Shown here: positions 49,543 to 61,316 of the stretch, piece after piece
Position numbering within the stretch: position 1 is the first letter of the stretch
Layout of the letters: every line of letters starts with the position of its first letter
NCBI RefSeq assembly: GCF_008831285.2
Contig: NC_045141.1
Coordinates: 20,642,848 to 20,706,847 of the forward strand
Direction: 5' to 3'
Origin: Nymphaea colorata
Taxonomy: Eukaryota > Streptophyta > Magnoliopsida > Nymphaeales > Nymphaeaceae
DNA: 64,000 nt
Translations under genes and position numbers: made by a program
Notes under the pieces: generated by a model
The model's input: the letters and a program-made list of their open reading frames with translations, nothing else
Database searches by the model: none
Told to the model about the DNA's origin: nothing

Positions 49543-52500
49543 TGTTATTGTAATGCCACAGTTTCGTTTAGAAGAATCAGGTAATTTCTTGAGGCAGTTA
49601 GTTGCTAACTTTCTTCTCACAGCATGTCATCACCATTGTTACAGGTTTGAGTTCCATGAAATCTTTTATTAGCTAACCGGTTTACTTATCTCAGCCATTT
49701 CATGCATGAGGATCCAAGAACTACTTGTGCCACATTGGTTTGGGTCATATTAAATATGGATGCATTCTCAGCTCTTATGCATCATCTTCCAGATTAATCA
49801 GGTTCACACAAGTCTAGTTCATTCGAAGAAGAGGCCTTTTTGTTGGTTGCGAGGTCATTACTTTATGCAAGCATTTTCAGATATTGTATTACGGCAGCTC
49901 TCTGTTAAGGGAAGGTGTCACTGTTGTCCTCTTGTTTCATCTTGTTCCCTTATTCAACAAATTTTTCTTATTTCTTCCCCAATTCTTGGGACTTTTCATG
50001 TGTGTTACCTTTTCCTCAAACTTTCTTTTTATCTGTATCTCTGTATTTGTTCATAATATCTTACTTAATCTTAAGTTTTCTCTCATTAGTAGTACTAAAT
50101 TTCATCTACTTAACCTGACAAATATACTCTTGCATCCATCACCAATCTACCTGAGAGTACACATGTCCCAATACAGTATAACTAATTAGAGTTAGTTTTT
50201 CCAGCCACTGCAATAGAAAAGCAAACACCACATATGGACAATAATCTACATCTTGTGGCATGAATACATACGAAGATGACATGAATATTTTAAAATAAAA
50301 TTCTGAAGGTTCCTTGTTCAGTTGCAAGGATGTACTTTAATATGGTCATCAACTTCTAACTTCTCTTTTGCAATAACCGGTCCAGCATCCAAAGCTCGAA
50401 CTGTATATGCAAGTGAAACACCAGTTTCCTTAACACCATCCTGTTGCCAAAGTTTAAGAAACATGTAATATGATTGGCATCCAAATATAAGCCAAATGAA
50501 GAACAAAACTAATTGAATCTGAGCTTGTACTTGTAGCTAATAGCCTAATACCTGTAAAGCCCTTTGAACAGGAGCAGCTCCACGATATAACGGCAACAAA
50601 CTGGGATGAATGTTAAGAGTGCCTACGAAATTTATGGAACTAATCATTCCACAAGCAAAATTCTGGACAAGATTTTTAAAAAATCAGAGGTTCTTTTCAA
50701 TAATCAATATGATGCTTAAGTTGTCATATTGTTGAAAGGACTGTTAAAATCACACATAAAAGATCAATCTGCATCAACAATGCAAAAGTAAGGACTGAAC
50801 TACAAACTTCGAAAGGCAGGGGCAATTTCACAGCCTACTCCATTAGGCAGGACCTTTTGCAAAACAACCCAAGTTTTTACTATATTTTTTGTTCTGACAA
50901 CCATTAAGATGCTACAATCAATAACAGAGGATGTAGGAGGATGGTTTATATGCTGGCTCCTCGCTGTAAGCAGACAGGTTTTCCAAAGGCAAAGTCACTG
51001 TTTGAGACATTACAGTAGTGCTTAGTATGGTACCCCTATTCTATTAACTAATAATTTTCTGCATGCATTTTCAAATGTCGTGCAATCAACCTTACGAACT
51101 GGTCATGTCTCCTGCAAATATTTTGAATAAAAGGCACAGGAAAATTACTAAGCAACTGAAAAAATGCTGAATACTTTAATTTCAGAAGCACAAGAAGTCA
51201 TCCACAGATTATTTACAAATTTGTGCATCACTGACTCACATCAGATACCAAATATACAAAAGTCCACTTTTTTGGTATCAGGAACCAAATCTTATTAAAC
51301 CTATGATGGTCAAATTCATTACATAAAATAATAAACTGGAAAATATCAGCCTAGAAAGGCATATATTCCAAGCATGCCCAAAAAATCTAAACCACTTGGA
51401 ACATAACCTGTAAAAATTTTAGATGCCCTTTTCATGGGAAACTACAAGTATATCACCCACTCCACCATGGTGATTCAAAATAACATGGTTCATGTGGTAA
51501 GACCAGAACAAAAGAACAAATTACTATCAACAACAAGCTCAATTCAGGTTATCAACTAACCACACTGTGGTATCTCAAGGAACCTTCTAGGCAAAATATT
51601 TCCATAAGCTGCTGTAATGCAAACATCCGGTCTTAGGGCCCTTAAATCAGCTAAAAAATTTTCCTGCATAAAACTACAAAAAAGATTCAGGAATTAAGAA
51701 GCCTTAATTTTTTTTCTTGAAACAAACAGGCCAAGGAGAAAATACCAAAGCAAGTATCATACAGGGAAAAAGATAGCTTGTGGATTGTGCTTAAACAATT
51801 TCACAAAATGCTCAATTGAAATGATGTAGTGATGTTAACATCAATACAAACAAATTTAGTAAGAGAACAAGATAAAGTAGCTAAAAGCAAAAGCTGCACA
51901 TTTAATTGAGAAAGCAAAGGGTGGCAGATTGTTTTAGACTTTAGTACAAGTCTATGAAAGGTGCAGTTCATGTTAACAGAAATTTGTGAACCATTTAGAC
52001 CCAATCTAAAGGTCTGGTAAACTTCGTTCCAGCCAAAAAGTAGGAAAGATCCTCATTTTGATGTTCCTTGTCCACACTGAAGGTACCATAAAATATTTAA
52101 GTCGTTTGCTGGATCAAGACAGCTGGAGAAAATGTTAGCATCATAGAAGATGTCATTTGTAGCAGAAGGCTATCCTCTTTTCCAGAAAGCTATCATGTGA
52201 ATGCCCTAAGGGCATGCTATAATTCAACCAAAGGCATAGAAATTGCTGCTTAGCTGATCTTCCATATGAACAATTGACATTTCTTTCTATTTGGATATGA
52301 AAATCAAAGACATGATTGATCTCTTGCCTTTTTACTCTGCCATATACAAACTTGTTGAATCTCGGCATACAAATTCTGTAAAACTATTTTCTTGCATAAA
52401 TGCTCTAAGCACCTGCATGGATTGACATTTTCCCCGTTTAATGTATCTAAGCTTACCCTTGTTCATGGATGCACCATGCATCCTTAGCCATTCAAAGTTT

Positions 52501-55500
52501 AGTAAGATTGATTGCAAATTCTTACTCTGCCAAACCAAGTAGGAATCATTATTTTCAAGCATAGTTGTTATCATTAGATGTAACAGGGGTAACCTCCCTT
52601 GTTAGAATTTAAAGATTAGACATTATGTAAGTATACATATGTATATTTCATATATACTGTCATACATCTAGTTTCATGTATGATTTGTATATATGAATAT
52701 CTATGTATGCATAGGTGTTTATGTATTGTATTTTATTTGTTTCTTCTTCCTTTTTATGTACTTTTTTTTATTTCTTTTCTTTTTCTTTTTTTACCTTTTC
52801 TTATTTTGTAAAGGGGAACTAGCTGTTGGGAGAGCTTCCAACGGCTAGATTTCTAGCCGTTGGAGCTGGCCCAACAGCCAACTCCTCCTTCTTCTCTCCC
52901 TTTCATTGTACTATAAATAAGGGACTGTTGTCCCTTGTTTTGTTAAGGCTTTTAGGCCTCTCTTGTGTTCTCTTCTCTTGAGATTAGTATATTTGATATC
53001 TTCTCCTCAAGTTTGAGGTTTGGTTGTGCATTACCTATTGAAGGTGTTGGGATCTTCAAGAGTGTATCTCTTGAAGCATTTGCATTCTCAAGATTGGGAC
53101 TGATTTACATCCCTTTCATCACAATGTCCAAAGTTGACCCTCAAAGGAGTGTTGTCTCAATGACAACAGCAGTTAATAAAAATTGTGAATAGCATTGACC
53201 GCATTAAAACCAACAGCCAAACCAATTTCCAACTCAAACAGTAATACAAGCTCTTGCCAATAGCAGTCAGCACTGGATGAAAATAACATAAGTTCACAAG
53301 ATGTAAATTTCTTCGCTAATTTGATTTCTTCAATTCCTCCTACCAGAAAAAACAACAAAGGATTAAAATTGAAGCCGTTGCTGAAAACTTTACCCATATT
53401 TTTATTCTCCGGTCTGGCCAAAATTCCTATACTAACCATATAATGTTGTTCTAGCTGATCCAACAGTGGTCCAAACTATGAGACTTATTTCCAAAAATTC
53501 TCAATATTCACACTCTAATGAATGTCAACTAATTAAAGCCAATCCAGTTCTCCCTTCTTATCGCAGCTTCAAGAATGATAAATAATGTTTCCTCTGCTCT
53601 CCAATTCAAGCTGCAACCTCTCGTTATATGATTCCTTAGTCCAAATACCATATTATGTAGCACAAGAGGGGGAAAGCAACAAGGATAGTGAGAAGTTACT
53701 TCTCATTCATTAGCATTATAATTACTAAATCTCTTATTTAGTTATACCATTACTCTTATTATCGTGACTAACATTGCCTGAAATGCATAAAAAGTAACAA
53801 TGAGAAATGTGCCTTCTAAACAGGATATCTACAACAGAAACCCCAAATATGTTCATCATAACGTGTATATATGGTATGGAAAAGCAAAACATTCTATGCA
53901 GAACTCCTGGTATACAAGAACAAATGTTTAAGAAGACAATACAATGTTATTACTTATTAGACAAATCCAATAAGCTAATAATCGAAAAAGAGTATTAAAA
54001 TAAAATTTATGTTAAGTCAAATTTAATAATAAGCCAACAACAAACATTCTCAAATTAACATTTTAAGTGTAAGAAGCAGATAACAAAAGTTTACCTCCCC
54101 AGCTTTCTCAGGTGTAAAAATAAGATGATGAGGAAAGCCACTGTCCAGAGCATGTTCTGCAACAGGGGATGGAAGTTGCCTTCTCCCTCTAAGCCTAGCA
54201 GAAGGTGGTTGAGTGACAATTGCTACCAACTAAAAGGAATTATCAATTACTTCCATCACGCTAGCAACATAACACCCTCTGGTACCACCGTACCAGCATT
54301 TGGAAGTTTACAGGAAATCCATGCAAAATGTAATAACAACAATTGGGTGAACTAACAAAAAAGTGCAGCTAACTTGGAAGTTGGTTCAAATATTATGATA
54401 TTGAAATGAAATGATGGATGAACAATGACCATATTGACATGTGATGATTGATATTTGAGTGGTAAAAGAGTGCATATCCTCTTCAACAACAAAAGATGAC
54501 TTTAAAGGCAACATGCACTATCCAGTGAAAGGAGTACAAAAGGAATCTGGTTAAGCATAAGGTTACATCAACAACCACCCTAGCTTTTCTCCCCTTCTAC
54601 CTTGGCAACATTTGATGGTATATGAATGTTCTCTGCCCTAAGACTATACTGCCTGTTTGATTATTACACATCAATGCTCTCTTTTGTTTAAATCAAGAGA
54701 CCTGCAACCTGGATACTGACACCATGTTGAGAATTAACATTCCAAGGATCTCTGGTATTTCCTCTGGTCTTAACATTTTAAATTGCTTCAAGCGTCTAAA
54801 ATTTTGATTAGTGATTTTCTTTCACTTTCTCAAATAGCAAAACCAAGTCATTATAGACTGAGTTAACCTGCATCAATGGTATCCAAGCATTTTAATTTTA
54901 TATTAACGCAATTAGCAGACCCCTTGGACTGCTTCAGGTAGGCATTTATGCTTCTCTTATGATCTTGATGATTTTATCTAGCCTTGATTGGGCTTCTTAA
55001 TCATTAGATTAGTCTGTCTTCTACTTTTCAGGAAGAATTCCTATTTTTCTGAGGGCAGAATACTACAAAATGGATAACAAGGCTAAGCTTCCACAAGCAA
55101 CGGGTTTGGTAATTTGAGATGAAAAACAAAAGCAAAGGATGAGTACAGTAATGAGTTAAAGTTTTAGGCCAAAGCAAGTCTCAATGACAATCAAAATGTC
55201 GTTCAAAATTTGAAAATCATGATTAGTGCTGCTTGATTAAACGAAAAAAGAAGTTCTTGTATTGCAGACTTTAAAAAATAATAATAAATAATATGAAGGA
55301 AGGAAAAGGACAACAACACGAGTTGCAGCGGATTATGTACACATGGATTCACATCGGATTATTTCCTCATGTGAATCCATGCGTTTATTTTTATGTATTT
55401 TCCATATGTATTATGTACACATAACAGATGCCTGAAGACAGTTGTATCTGGAACCAAGTCACTTTGGCGCTGTAACCCGTTCGTGTTGCAAAACTCTATC

Positions 55501-56153
55501 GTTCTTTTAAGTCTTCTCAAATCTGCGTTTTCATTAGACAGATAACTATAAGCTTAACATTTCAAAAGTAGGTCGTCCCAGCATGCTCACCTTCAGGCTT
55601 CAGCATACACTATCAGGCCTTATATGAAGGAACTCAATAGCCAATCTAAAAATCTCTAGATAAAGCATCTTCTCATCGTGGTAGGGCGAAAGAAGAAGGA
55701 AGCAACATTAATGCCTGTCGCTACTCGACAAACAGTCACCACATCCAAACGACTTCTTCCTTACGTCGTTTGGCGATCGAGTTTTTAATCGAGTAAACGA
55801 CAGCACGTTGTTCGGATGAAAAGTCTCAGATGAGCAAGAAAAGAAGAGTGGATACTCAAGAAAATCCCACCTCAAAGATGGAATCCGCGGCTTGTGAGGC
55901 ATCCATAATCTTACCAAGAACATTCACAGCCACCACCTGGCATATGAAAGGGCGAGTAAGAAGCAAGGAGATGGGAAAGAAAGAAGTAAAAATGGAGTAG
56001 GAAAGATAAAGAACTAGCCTGAGGCGAACCAAGGAAGACCAGTCGCTTCTTGCTGAAGACATTGTCATCCAAGCCCTTCTTCCCCCTCGGACCTAATCCC
56101 GATGCGCAGCAGAAGCGTCGGCCAACCAGCAGCGACGAAGGGGAGGGCGGCAT
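42906..56153 (-). CDS. FMT: Organellar methionyl-tRNA formyltransferase
   Basis: Eleven exons encode 370 residues: 56153-56019, 55936-55871, 54229-54095, 51663-51561, 50622-50552, 50440-50336, 49172-49139 (34-nt microexon), 45439-45339, 44122-44063, 43285-43076 and 42998-42906. The enzyme formylates initiator Met-tRNA with 10-formyltetrahydrofolate for plastid or mitochondrial translation. The arginine/serine-bearing N-terminus (MPPSPSSLLVGRRFCCASG) looks like a transit peptide. The folate-binding/catalytic N-domain includes FLGSPQ, IVTQPP, ITAAYGNILP and NIHPSLLPLYRGAAPVQRAL, with N150, H152 and D188 (LDAGPV) matching the bacterial catalytic Asn, His and Asp. The C-domain has VRAFAGWPGTRAK and ends AFWNGLRGQ. 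All phases agree. Intron 1 needs a GC donor (CAG/GCTAGT); the others are GT-AG. The ATG at 56153 follows an in-frame stop, so no longer N-terminus is possible on this exon. Large introns hold several transposon remnants. Confidence 0.95.
43333..44056. mobile_element. hAT-like MITE in FMT intron 9
   Basis: The element 43341-44048 (708 bp) has terminal inverted repeats beginning CAATGTT and is flanked by an 8-bp duplication GTTCAAGA (43333-43340 and 44049-44056), the size made by hAT transposases. The left interior is packed with GATACG-type motifs and a perfect hairpin (43385-43400 / 43404-43419, 3-nt loop); the right end has GATACG motifs again. The middle is AT-rich and has no transposase. 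Its edge lies only 14 nt inside the intron from the exon 9 donor at 44062. Confidence 0.8.
43385..43419. repeat. Perfect 16-bp inverted repeat inside the MITE
   Basis: CGTACCGTATAGGTTT, loop AGA, then its exact reverse complement. Outside it the pairing continues imperfectly (GTATTGTAAG with CTTACGATAC). Confidence 0.95.
46200..47110. repeat. Candidate dispersed repeat in FMT intron 7
   Basis: A GC-rich block (about 46215-46430, with CGGATTCGCCTCCGACGCAGC and GAGTCGGTGCGGTCAGCATG) is followed by several hundred bases of T-rich sequence. Its composition is foreign to the A-rich intron around it. A similar GC-rich patch (CATGTCGGAGCCGCATCC, GTGCCGACACGGGTGCGG) lies in carboxypeptidase intron 5 near 35180-35255, also followed by T-rich DNA. 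No termini were found. Confidence 0.35.
47323..47358. repeat. (GT)n(TA)n compound microsatellite
   Basis: A GT tract runs directly into a TA tract in FMT intron 7. Confidence 0.95.
49503..49540. repeat. 38-bp poly(A) tract
   Basis: Thirty-eight uninterrupted A residues in FMT intron 6, about 330 bp from the microexon. It could be the tail of a retroposed element, but I found no target duplication around it. Confidence 0.95.
52595..53114 (+). mobile_element. Solo LTR in FMT intron 3
   Basis: The 510-bp LTR (52600-53109) begins TGTTAGAATT and ends GATTTACA, flanked by the perfect 5-bp duplication TCCCT (52595-52599, 53110-53114). On the plus strand it has a TATAAATA box at 52912-52919, downstream of a nested palindrome (52821-52879), as expected for U3/R of an LTR promoter. 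It lies antisense to the host gene. No internal retroviral sequence is left. Confidence 0.88.
52912..52919 (+). promoter_or_regulatory. TATA box of the solo LTR
   Basis: TATAAATA preceded by an imperfectly symmetrical stem-loop region. Inside an intact LTR this is the expected start-site element, here directed antisense to FMT. Confidence 0.5.
55342..55381. repeat. Perfect 13-bp hairpin in FMT intron 2
   Basis: CATGGATTCACAT (55342-55354) and its exact reverse complement (55369-55381) around a 14-nt loop. Function unknown. Confidence 0.9.
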
Positions 56154-58994
56154 TTCCCCCACTCTCGGACGCGCCTTCCCTTCCTGCTACTACCGTTGTT
56201 GCCGCTACTGCTGCTACAGCTATGGATGACCACAAAAGCCGGTGAGGAAGCGGGGCTTTTCGAGTCCGAGCCGACTGGTCCCGGAGTTCAATCGAGTCCG
56301 ATCTGCACTCACCTGCAAATGGGACGATCGGAACGTTTCCAGATTTGGATCATCAAAAGCAAGATTAGAATTCGGATCCGGAAAAGCAAGCCCGTTCAAG
56401 AAACGGACCTGGGTTGAGTTCACATCTCGGTCCGCACCAAGTACCTCTAATGGAGCAGTCTGATTAAAATAAAAATTTATTTAATACTTAGCAAAGGGGA
56501 TAAAACCACCGACCGCTTGTAAAGAACTTGCAGAACGTGATCTCGGGATCTGCTTAATAAAACATTAAAAATGAATAGTTTGTGAATTAGATAAAAATCA
56601 AACATATATCACAGGATAGGAAATAAAAAACCGTAACGGGAAGAAGTTGAACCGACCCTCATGTTTGGTTTTCCGTCGGACGGCGAGTTTTACGGTACTG
56701 AGTCGCCGACGATCAAATGGAGCAGAGACACGAGCCAAGCTGCCGCCCATCTCAATTCTCATGCCATGTGGCCGTTTTTGAACCGCTGGATTACTCCAAA
56801 TTTAAAATCAACACATATGATGCCGTAATGCAAATATATAACAATCAAATATATCAAAATATTGACATGATATTAAATTAACTTTCAGAGGTTAGTGTAG
56901 ACAGCCACCATGAGGCTCTGCCACTGGAAGGCTCTTTCTTTCACGAGATCCATCAGATGGGAGGAAGAAGGAGTTTGATTTGCCGAATCAAACCCTGCTG
57001 GAGTTTAGGCCTCCGACAATATTATTAATGCAAAATAATACAATTTGCGATACGCGAGAGGATATCATCTAAACATGTGTGAACAACTTAATTTTACAAG
57101 TTAGACAACATTACAATTTCCAAACTTGGGTTTGTTCAGAGAATTAAGTCTATATCAAGCAAGTATGTTGACCCATCATGGAATGCCTCTATGCTCAAAT
57201 GACCTTACCGACTGGAGAGAATATGCGGGGTAATACAACCTCATTCTAGTCAGATTTATGATACGGTGATAAAATTATACTATTATTGGTTACCACGGTC
57301 GGTATGGACATTATAGGCAGTCCGTAAGCTGTTATAAATATGCATTTATGTATCACAAATAATTATAATTCACATGATAAGCTTCATAATCTAATCATCA
57401 TGCGTATTAGTGAAAATTTGAACAACAAATGACAACAACCCATTCCAATTAAAACGCGTCGGTGCCGTGGGGGCTAGCATAACTTTTCGGTGGGTTGGTG
57501 TCGCCGATAAGACGCTTTGATTCTTATACGCGCTATGAGGGTTATATGCACTATGAGGGTGAAGTGCAATATAAATGCAAATTCTTTTCACCAGATAGTA
57601 ACATAATAAAATTAGGGGTCATTTGGCCACATGATACTTAGTAAGTATTTTATAAATCTGCCTCAAAAAATTTGGACAGATTTTTTAGCTAAAACTGAAA
57701 GTTATGATACTAATTAGCTTTGATTAAACAGTTGTCGATGGGCCTAAAATTTAAGTCGACGACATGATGCAGGATTTCGCAGTTTTATATTTGTTTGAGT
57801 TAAAAAGCAGAGCTAAGAACGTGTCATACCCGTCATTTAGTTTGACTGGACTCCCTTTTAGTCTGTCGAGGATGTCACGAATGAGTTCTTTATTGTTATC
57901 TACACTATGAAAATACGCTGCACACATAAGATTCAGAAAAATACAAGCGGCTTTATTCTACTAAAACTTCGTAAGCTGCCGCACTCAGCAATCGTGCACA
58001 GAATTAAAGAACCGAAGCTCGCGTCTGTAAAAGCAGAGATGCTCGGACCCACCACAGCTTGGCTCGTCGATCGTGGACCAACTTGGAACACATTGCCCAC
58101 GTAAAACAAGCATACAGGGCACGATCCGGGTTAATTGCAACGGGATCCTCGCATTGGGGTCCATATTCGAAAGACAGCGTTGTTTTGATCAAATTTGCAA
58201 GATAACTATTTGAATCTTTTTATTTCTCATGATCAAATCTGCAAGATAACTATTTTATTTTTATTTTTCATTGTTGGTGCCTATTTTAAGAGGTTTTTTG
58301 GCATTAGGGACAAAGTATGGGTGTTTCATGAATTTGTTTTAAAATTAAGATAAATTCATATAATCTTTTTTGTGAATCTTTTAAATTTTAAGGTAGATTC
58401 ATGCAACATTACTAAATTGGAGAGGGCTCTCTGCATGACTTCCCATAACACTCAAGTGGCCCTAATTTTCTTAGAGCATGAACAAATATTAACTTAACTC
58501 AAACAAAATACGTTTCTAGATAAATTGGAGAATCCCATTGCATATGAGAATCTTAAAAACTTGAGAATTATCAAAAGCGATGAGATATAAGGTCATCAAT
58601 CACCCAAAAGAATAACTCACATCCGACTCATATCCTGCATCGGATGATAGACTCATATCCCCTCCAGTCACTGGCCAACCCATGAAAATTTCATGACTTT
58701 TTTGAAAATAAAAAAAAGTTTCGGAGGGAGTTTTCCAATTTGTATCAATTACTGTAAAATTTCCTAAATTTTAGGAGTATTTGAAAAATACTAGAAATGG
58801 AAAACGAATAAATCAGAATGCGGGAGGCCCAATTGTCGGTTTTGTGCTCTTTCTATTCCTTACGCTGCTACGCATGGTTTTTCCCGCTCTGCTGGCTGAC
58901 CAGTCCTCGTTTCATCCTGCTCCGCCACCATCATCGACGGAGGAACGGTCGTGGAACGTGGTGAATTGGGCTCCGAGAAGAGAGGTGCGGGCAC
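56154..58994. other. Intergenic region between divergent FMT and SDP6 genes
   Basis: This holds the promoters of both genes. Just above 56154 the sequence is GC-rich with CTG/CTA trinucleotide runs. From 56500 to about 58700 it is AT-rich with no recognised exon. GC content rises again above 58780 towards the SDP6 start. A possible upstream ORF begins at 58874. Confidence 0.5.
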
Positions 58995-59083
58995 ATGGCT
59001 GCGTCGAGGGTGAGGCCCGTCGCCGCGACGATCGCAGCGGCGGCGGCGGCAACTGCTGGCGTGGTGGCTCTGCAGCGTGGTGA
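58874..59083 (+). other. Possible upstream ORF overlapping the SDP6 start
   Basis: An ATG at 58874 opens a 69-codon frame that overlaps the SDP6 ATG (58995) out of frame and stops at 59083. If the transcript starts upstream of 58874, this frame could repress translation of SDP6. The transcription start is not known. Confidence 0.25.
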
Positions 59084-60623
59084 GAGGGGGTTGGTGGAAA
59101 ATGAGCGTGGGGAGAGAGGGAGCGCCCTGGAGAGCGTCAGGAGGCGGATTCAGGCCACGGATGGGGTCGTCCCCAGCAGGCAGGTACAGGAAGCGTCGCT
59201 TATGGGCAGCAGCAGGATCAATCCGTTGGACGTCCTCGTGATCGGTGGCGGCGCCACCGGTTGCGGCGTCGCCCTCGACGCAGCCTCAAGGGGACTCCGC
59301 GTGGGGCTAGTTGAGAGGGATGATTTCTCGTCTGGGACCTCTTCCAGGTCGACCAAATTGATCCATGGAGGTGCGCCATACGTTACATTTGTAGTTGTTC
59401 ATGCTCTGTTTGTATTTCATTTGTATTCCTCTGAGGGTAAGTGGAAAATGCACATACTATTATCCGGCGGTTCCTATCGATATAGTTTTTCTTCCACCCC
59501 GATTTCCTTTTAATTATTCCCTTTTTTAATTCTTTTTTGGAGCATCGATCGCAATTCTCCTCGTTTGTTTGGTTCTCGGACAGATTACGGGTTCTTACTA
59601 GCTTAATCGTGAAGGAATACACTATTTGTTCAAGTTCTCTTACTTCGCCAGAGTAGAGGAAAGAGATCAACTGCCTACTAATTTCTTCGCTGATGCGAAT
59701 TTTAGTTCCTACTTCCTGGCTTTTGTTGAAAGCAATTACGATTTTGATTGTGTAACTTGTTGGGAATCGGCAGTTATTTTAAGAAGAAAATTCGCATATG
59801 TTACGAAGATTACAGCTTATTTATTTTTGCGTGGGGTTAACTCATGGAGCACATAGAGACACCTACATGTATAGGAAGCAGAGCATTTCGTTGTATCTCC
59901 GTTCATGCATTGGGTAATCGCAAGGGGGGCAGTGTATTAATTATTGATATTTCTTGAAATTATTGATATCACCACGTGGGGATAACTACCGGCGAGACAC
60001 TGTGATGCTATGCGAGATGTGATGTTTGTTCGCTGGTCGTCATGAACAAGTGGACGCACAAACCTCGATGCGGTTGTAACGAGGTCTAATTTTTCTGTAC
60101 CTGTTTCAGTTTGTTTACAGGTACGAATTTTCATTTCGGACTTTTTCAGGTGTGCGTTATTTGGAGAAAGCTGTATTTAATCTTGATTATGGGCAACTTA
60201 GGCTGGTTTTCCATGCTCTTGAAGAGCGTAAGCAAGTTATCCAGAATGCACCACATCTATGCCATCCTTTGCCATGCATGACTCCTTGTTTTAGCTGGTT
60301 TGATGCAGTATACTATTGGTTGGGTTTGAAACTATACGATTTGGTTGCTGGTCCCAGAATGCTTCATCTATCTCGCTATTACTCAGCCAATGAGTCAGTA
60401 GAACTGTTTCCTACACTTGCAAGGAAAGGTCCCAGTGGAAATCTGAAAGGAACAGTTGTATATTATGATGGGCAGATGAATGACTCGAGACTTAATGTTG
60501 GATTAGCTTGTACTGCTGCATTGGCTGGTGCTTCTGTTCTTAACCATGCAGAGGCAATTTCCTTTCATAAGGACGAGGTCTCTGAGCGAATAACTGGTGC
60601 TCGCATCCGCAACAACCTAACAG
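58995..60623 (+). CDS. SDP6: FAD-dependent glycerol-3-phosphate dehydrogenase, mitochondrial (5' part)
   Basis: Exons 58995-59370 and 60150-60623 join in phase (LIHG-G-VRYLEKAV) and give the first 283 residues. SDP6 oxidises glycerol-3-phosphate to dihydroxyacetone phosphate at the outer face of the inner mitochondrial membrane and passes electrons to ubiquinone; it is needed to use storage-oil glycerol and for the G3P shuttle. The alanine/arginine-rich N-terminus (MAASRVRPVAATIAAA) is a mitochondrial presequence. The FAD-binding GGGATG lies at 84-89, followed by VERDDFSSGTSSRSTKLIHGG. Exon 2 carries the conserved SRYYSANES, VYYDGQMNDSRLN and RNNLTG. It ends at a donor (ACAG/GTGCAA) in phase 1, as the family requires. 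The rest, about 340 residues including the remainder of the FAD and substrate domain, is not in the window: a Copia element begins 216 bp downstream. Whether the gene resumes beyond the element cannot be seen. Confidence 0.93.
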
Positions 60624-60838
60624 GTGCAAGGCTATGTCACTCTTTTTCAATGTCTTAATAAAATAATATTATATTTTTGTTACTTTTGAAATTTAATATG
60701 GGCTAGTGCCTTTGCTCCTTTTCTCTGATGGTTATTATTACGAATTCCTAAATAGGTGTCTAATGACTACTTTGATGTGTAATTATGAAATTGACCAACT
60801 AGGAAAAGATCTTTTTCCCCTTTTGCTGTAATGATAAA

Positions 60839-60910
60839 TGTTAGTAATCAGGGCAGAGTGATAGAAATGTAGCACCAATATCTGTAACCCGAAAACAGCA
60901 CTCAAGCAGG

Positions 60911-60953
<43 letters not shown>

Positions 60954-61316
60954 TGAAAACAAGAAGAAACTGAGGAGAAGAAGCCGTAGCCAAAATGGTT
61001 TGCACGGCCTCTATTTATAATCTCATTTTCAGAATTCTAAGAGTCTCCAATCGTAGAATCCTAGGAGATTTCACAAGCTTCAAGGACATTAATTACATCA
61101 TAGAAACCTAAGAGACTTCACATATTACAAGGATATTAACTACAACATAGAATCCTAGGAGACTTCCCATATAACAAGGATATTAACTATAACATAGAAT
61201 CCTAGGAGACTCTTCACATGTTACAAGGACATTAAATATTTTAACACATTCTACAAGGAGGTGGAATCCTAAGAGACTCCTCTTCAACGTGCTGGTGAAG
61301 GATTTATATTTTAACA
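60839..61316 (-). repeat. 3' LTR of the Copia element
   Basis: On the plus strand it runs from TGTTAG to TTTTAACA, with matching TGTTA/TAACA termini, 478 bp. On the minus strand it directly follows the polypurine tract. It contains an (AG)n tract (60916-60951) and four 47-bp tandem units starting TAGAA at 61054, 61101, 61148 and 61195. The inner end is firm; the outer end is inferred from the TGTTA symmetry because the second target duplication is out of view. Confidence 0.75.
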
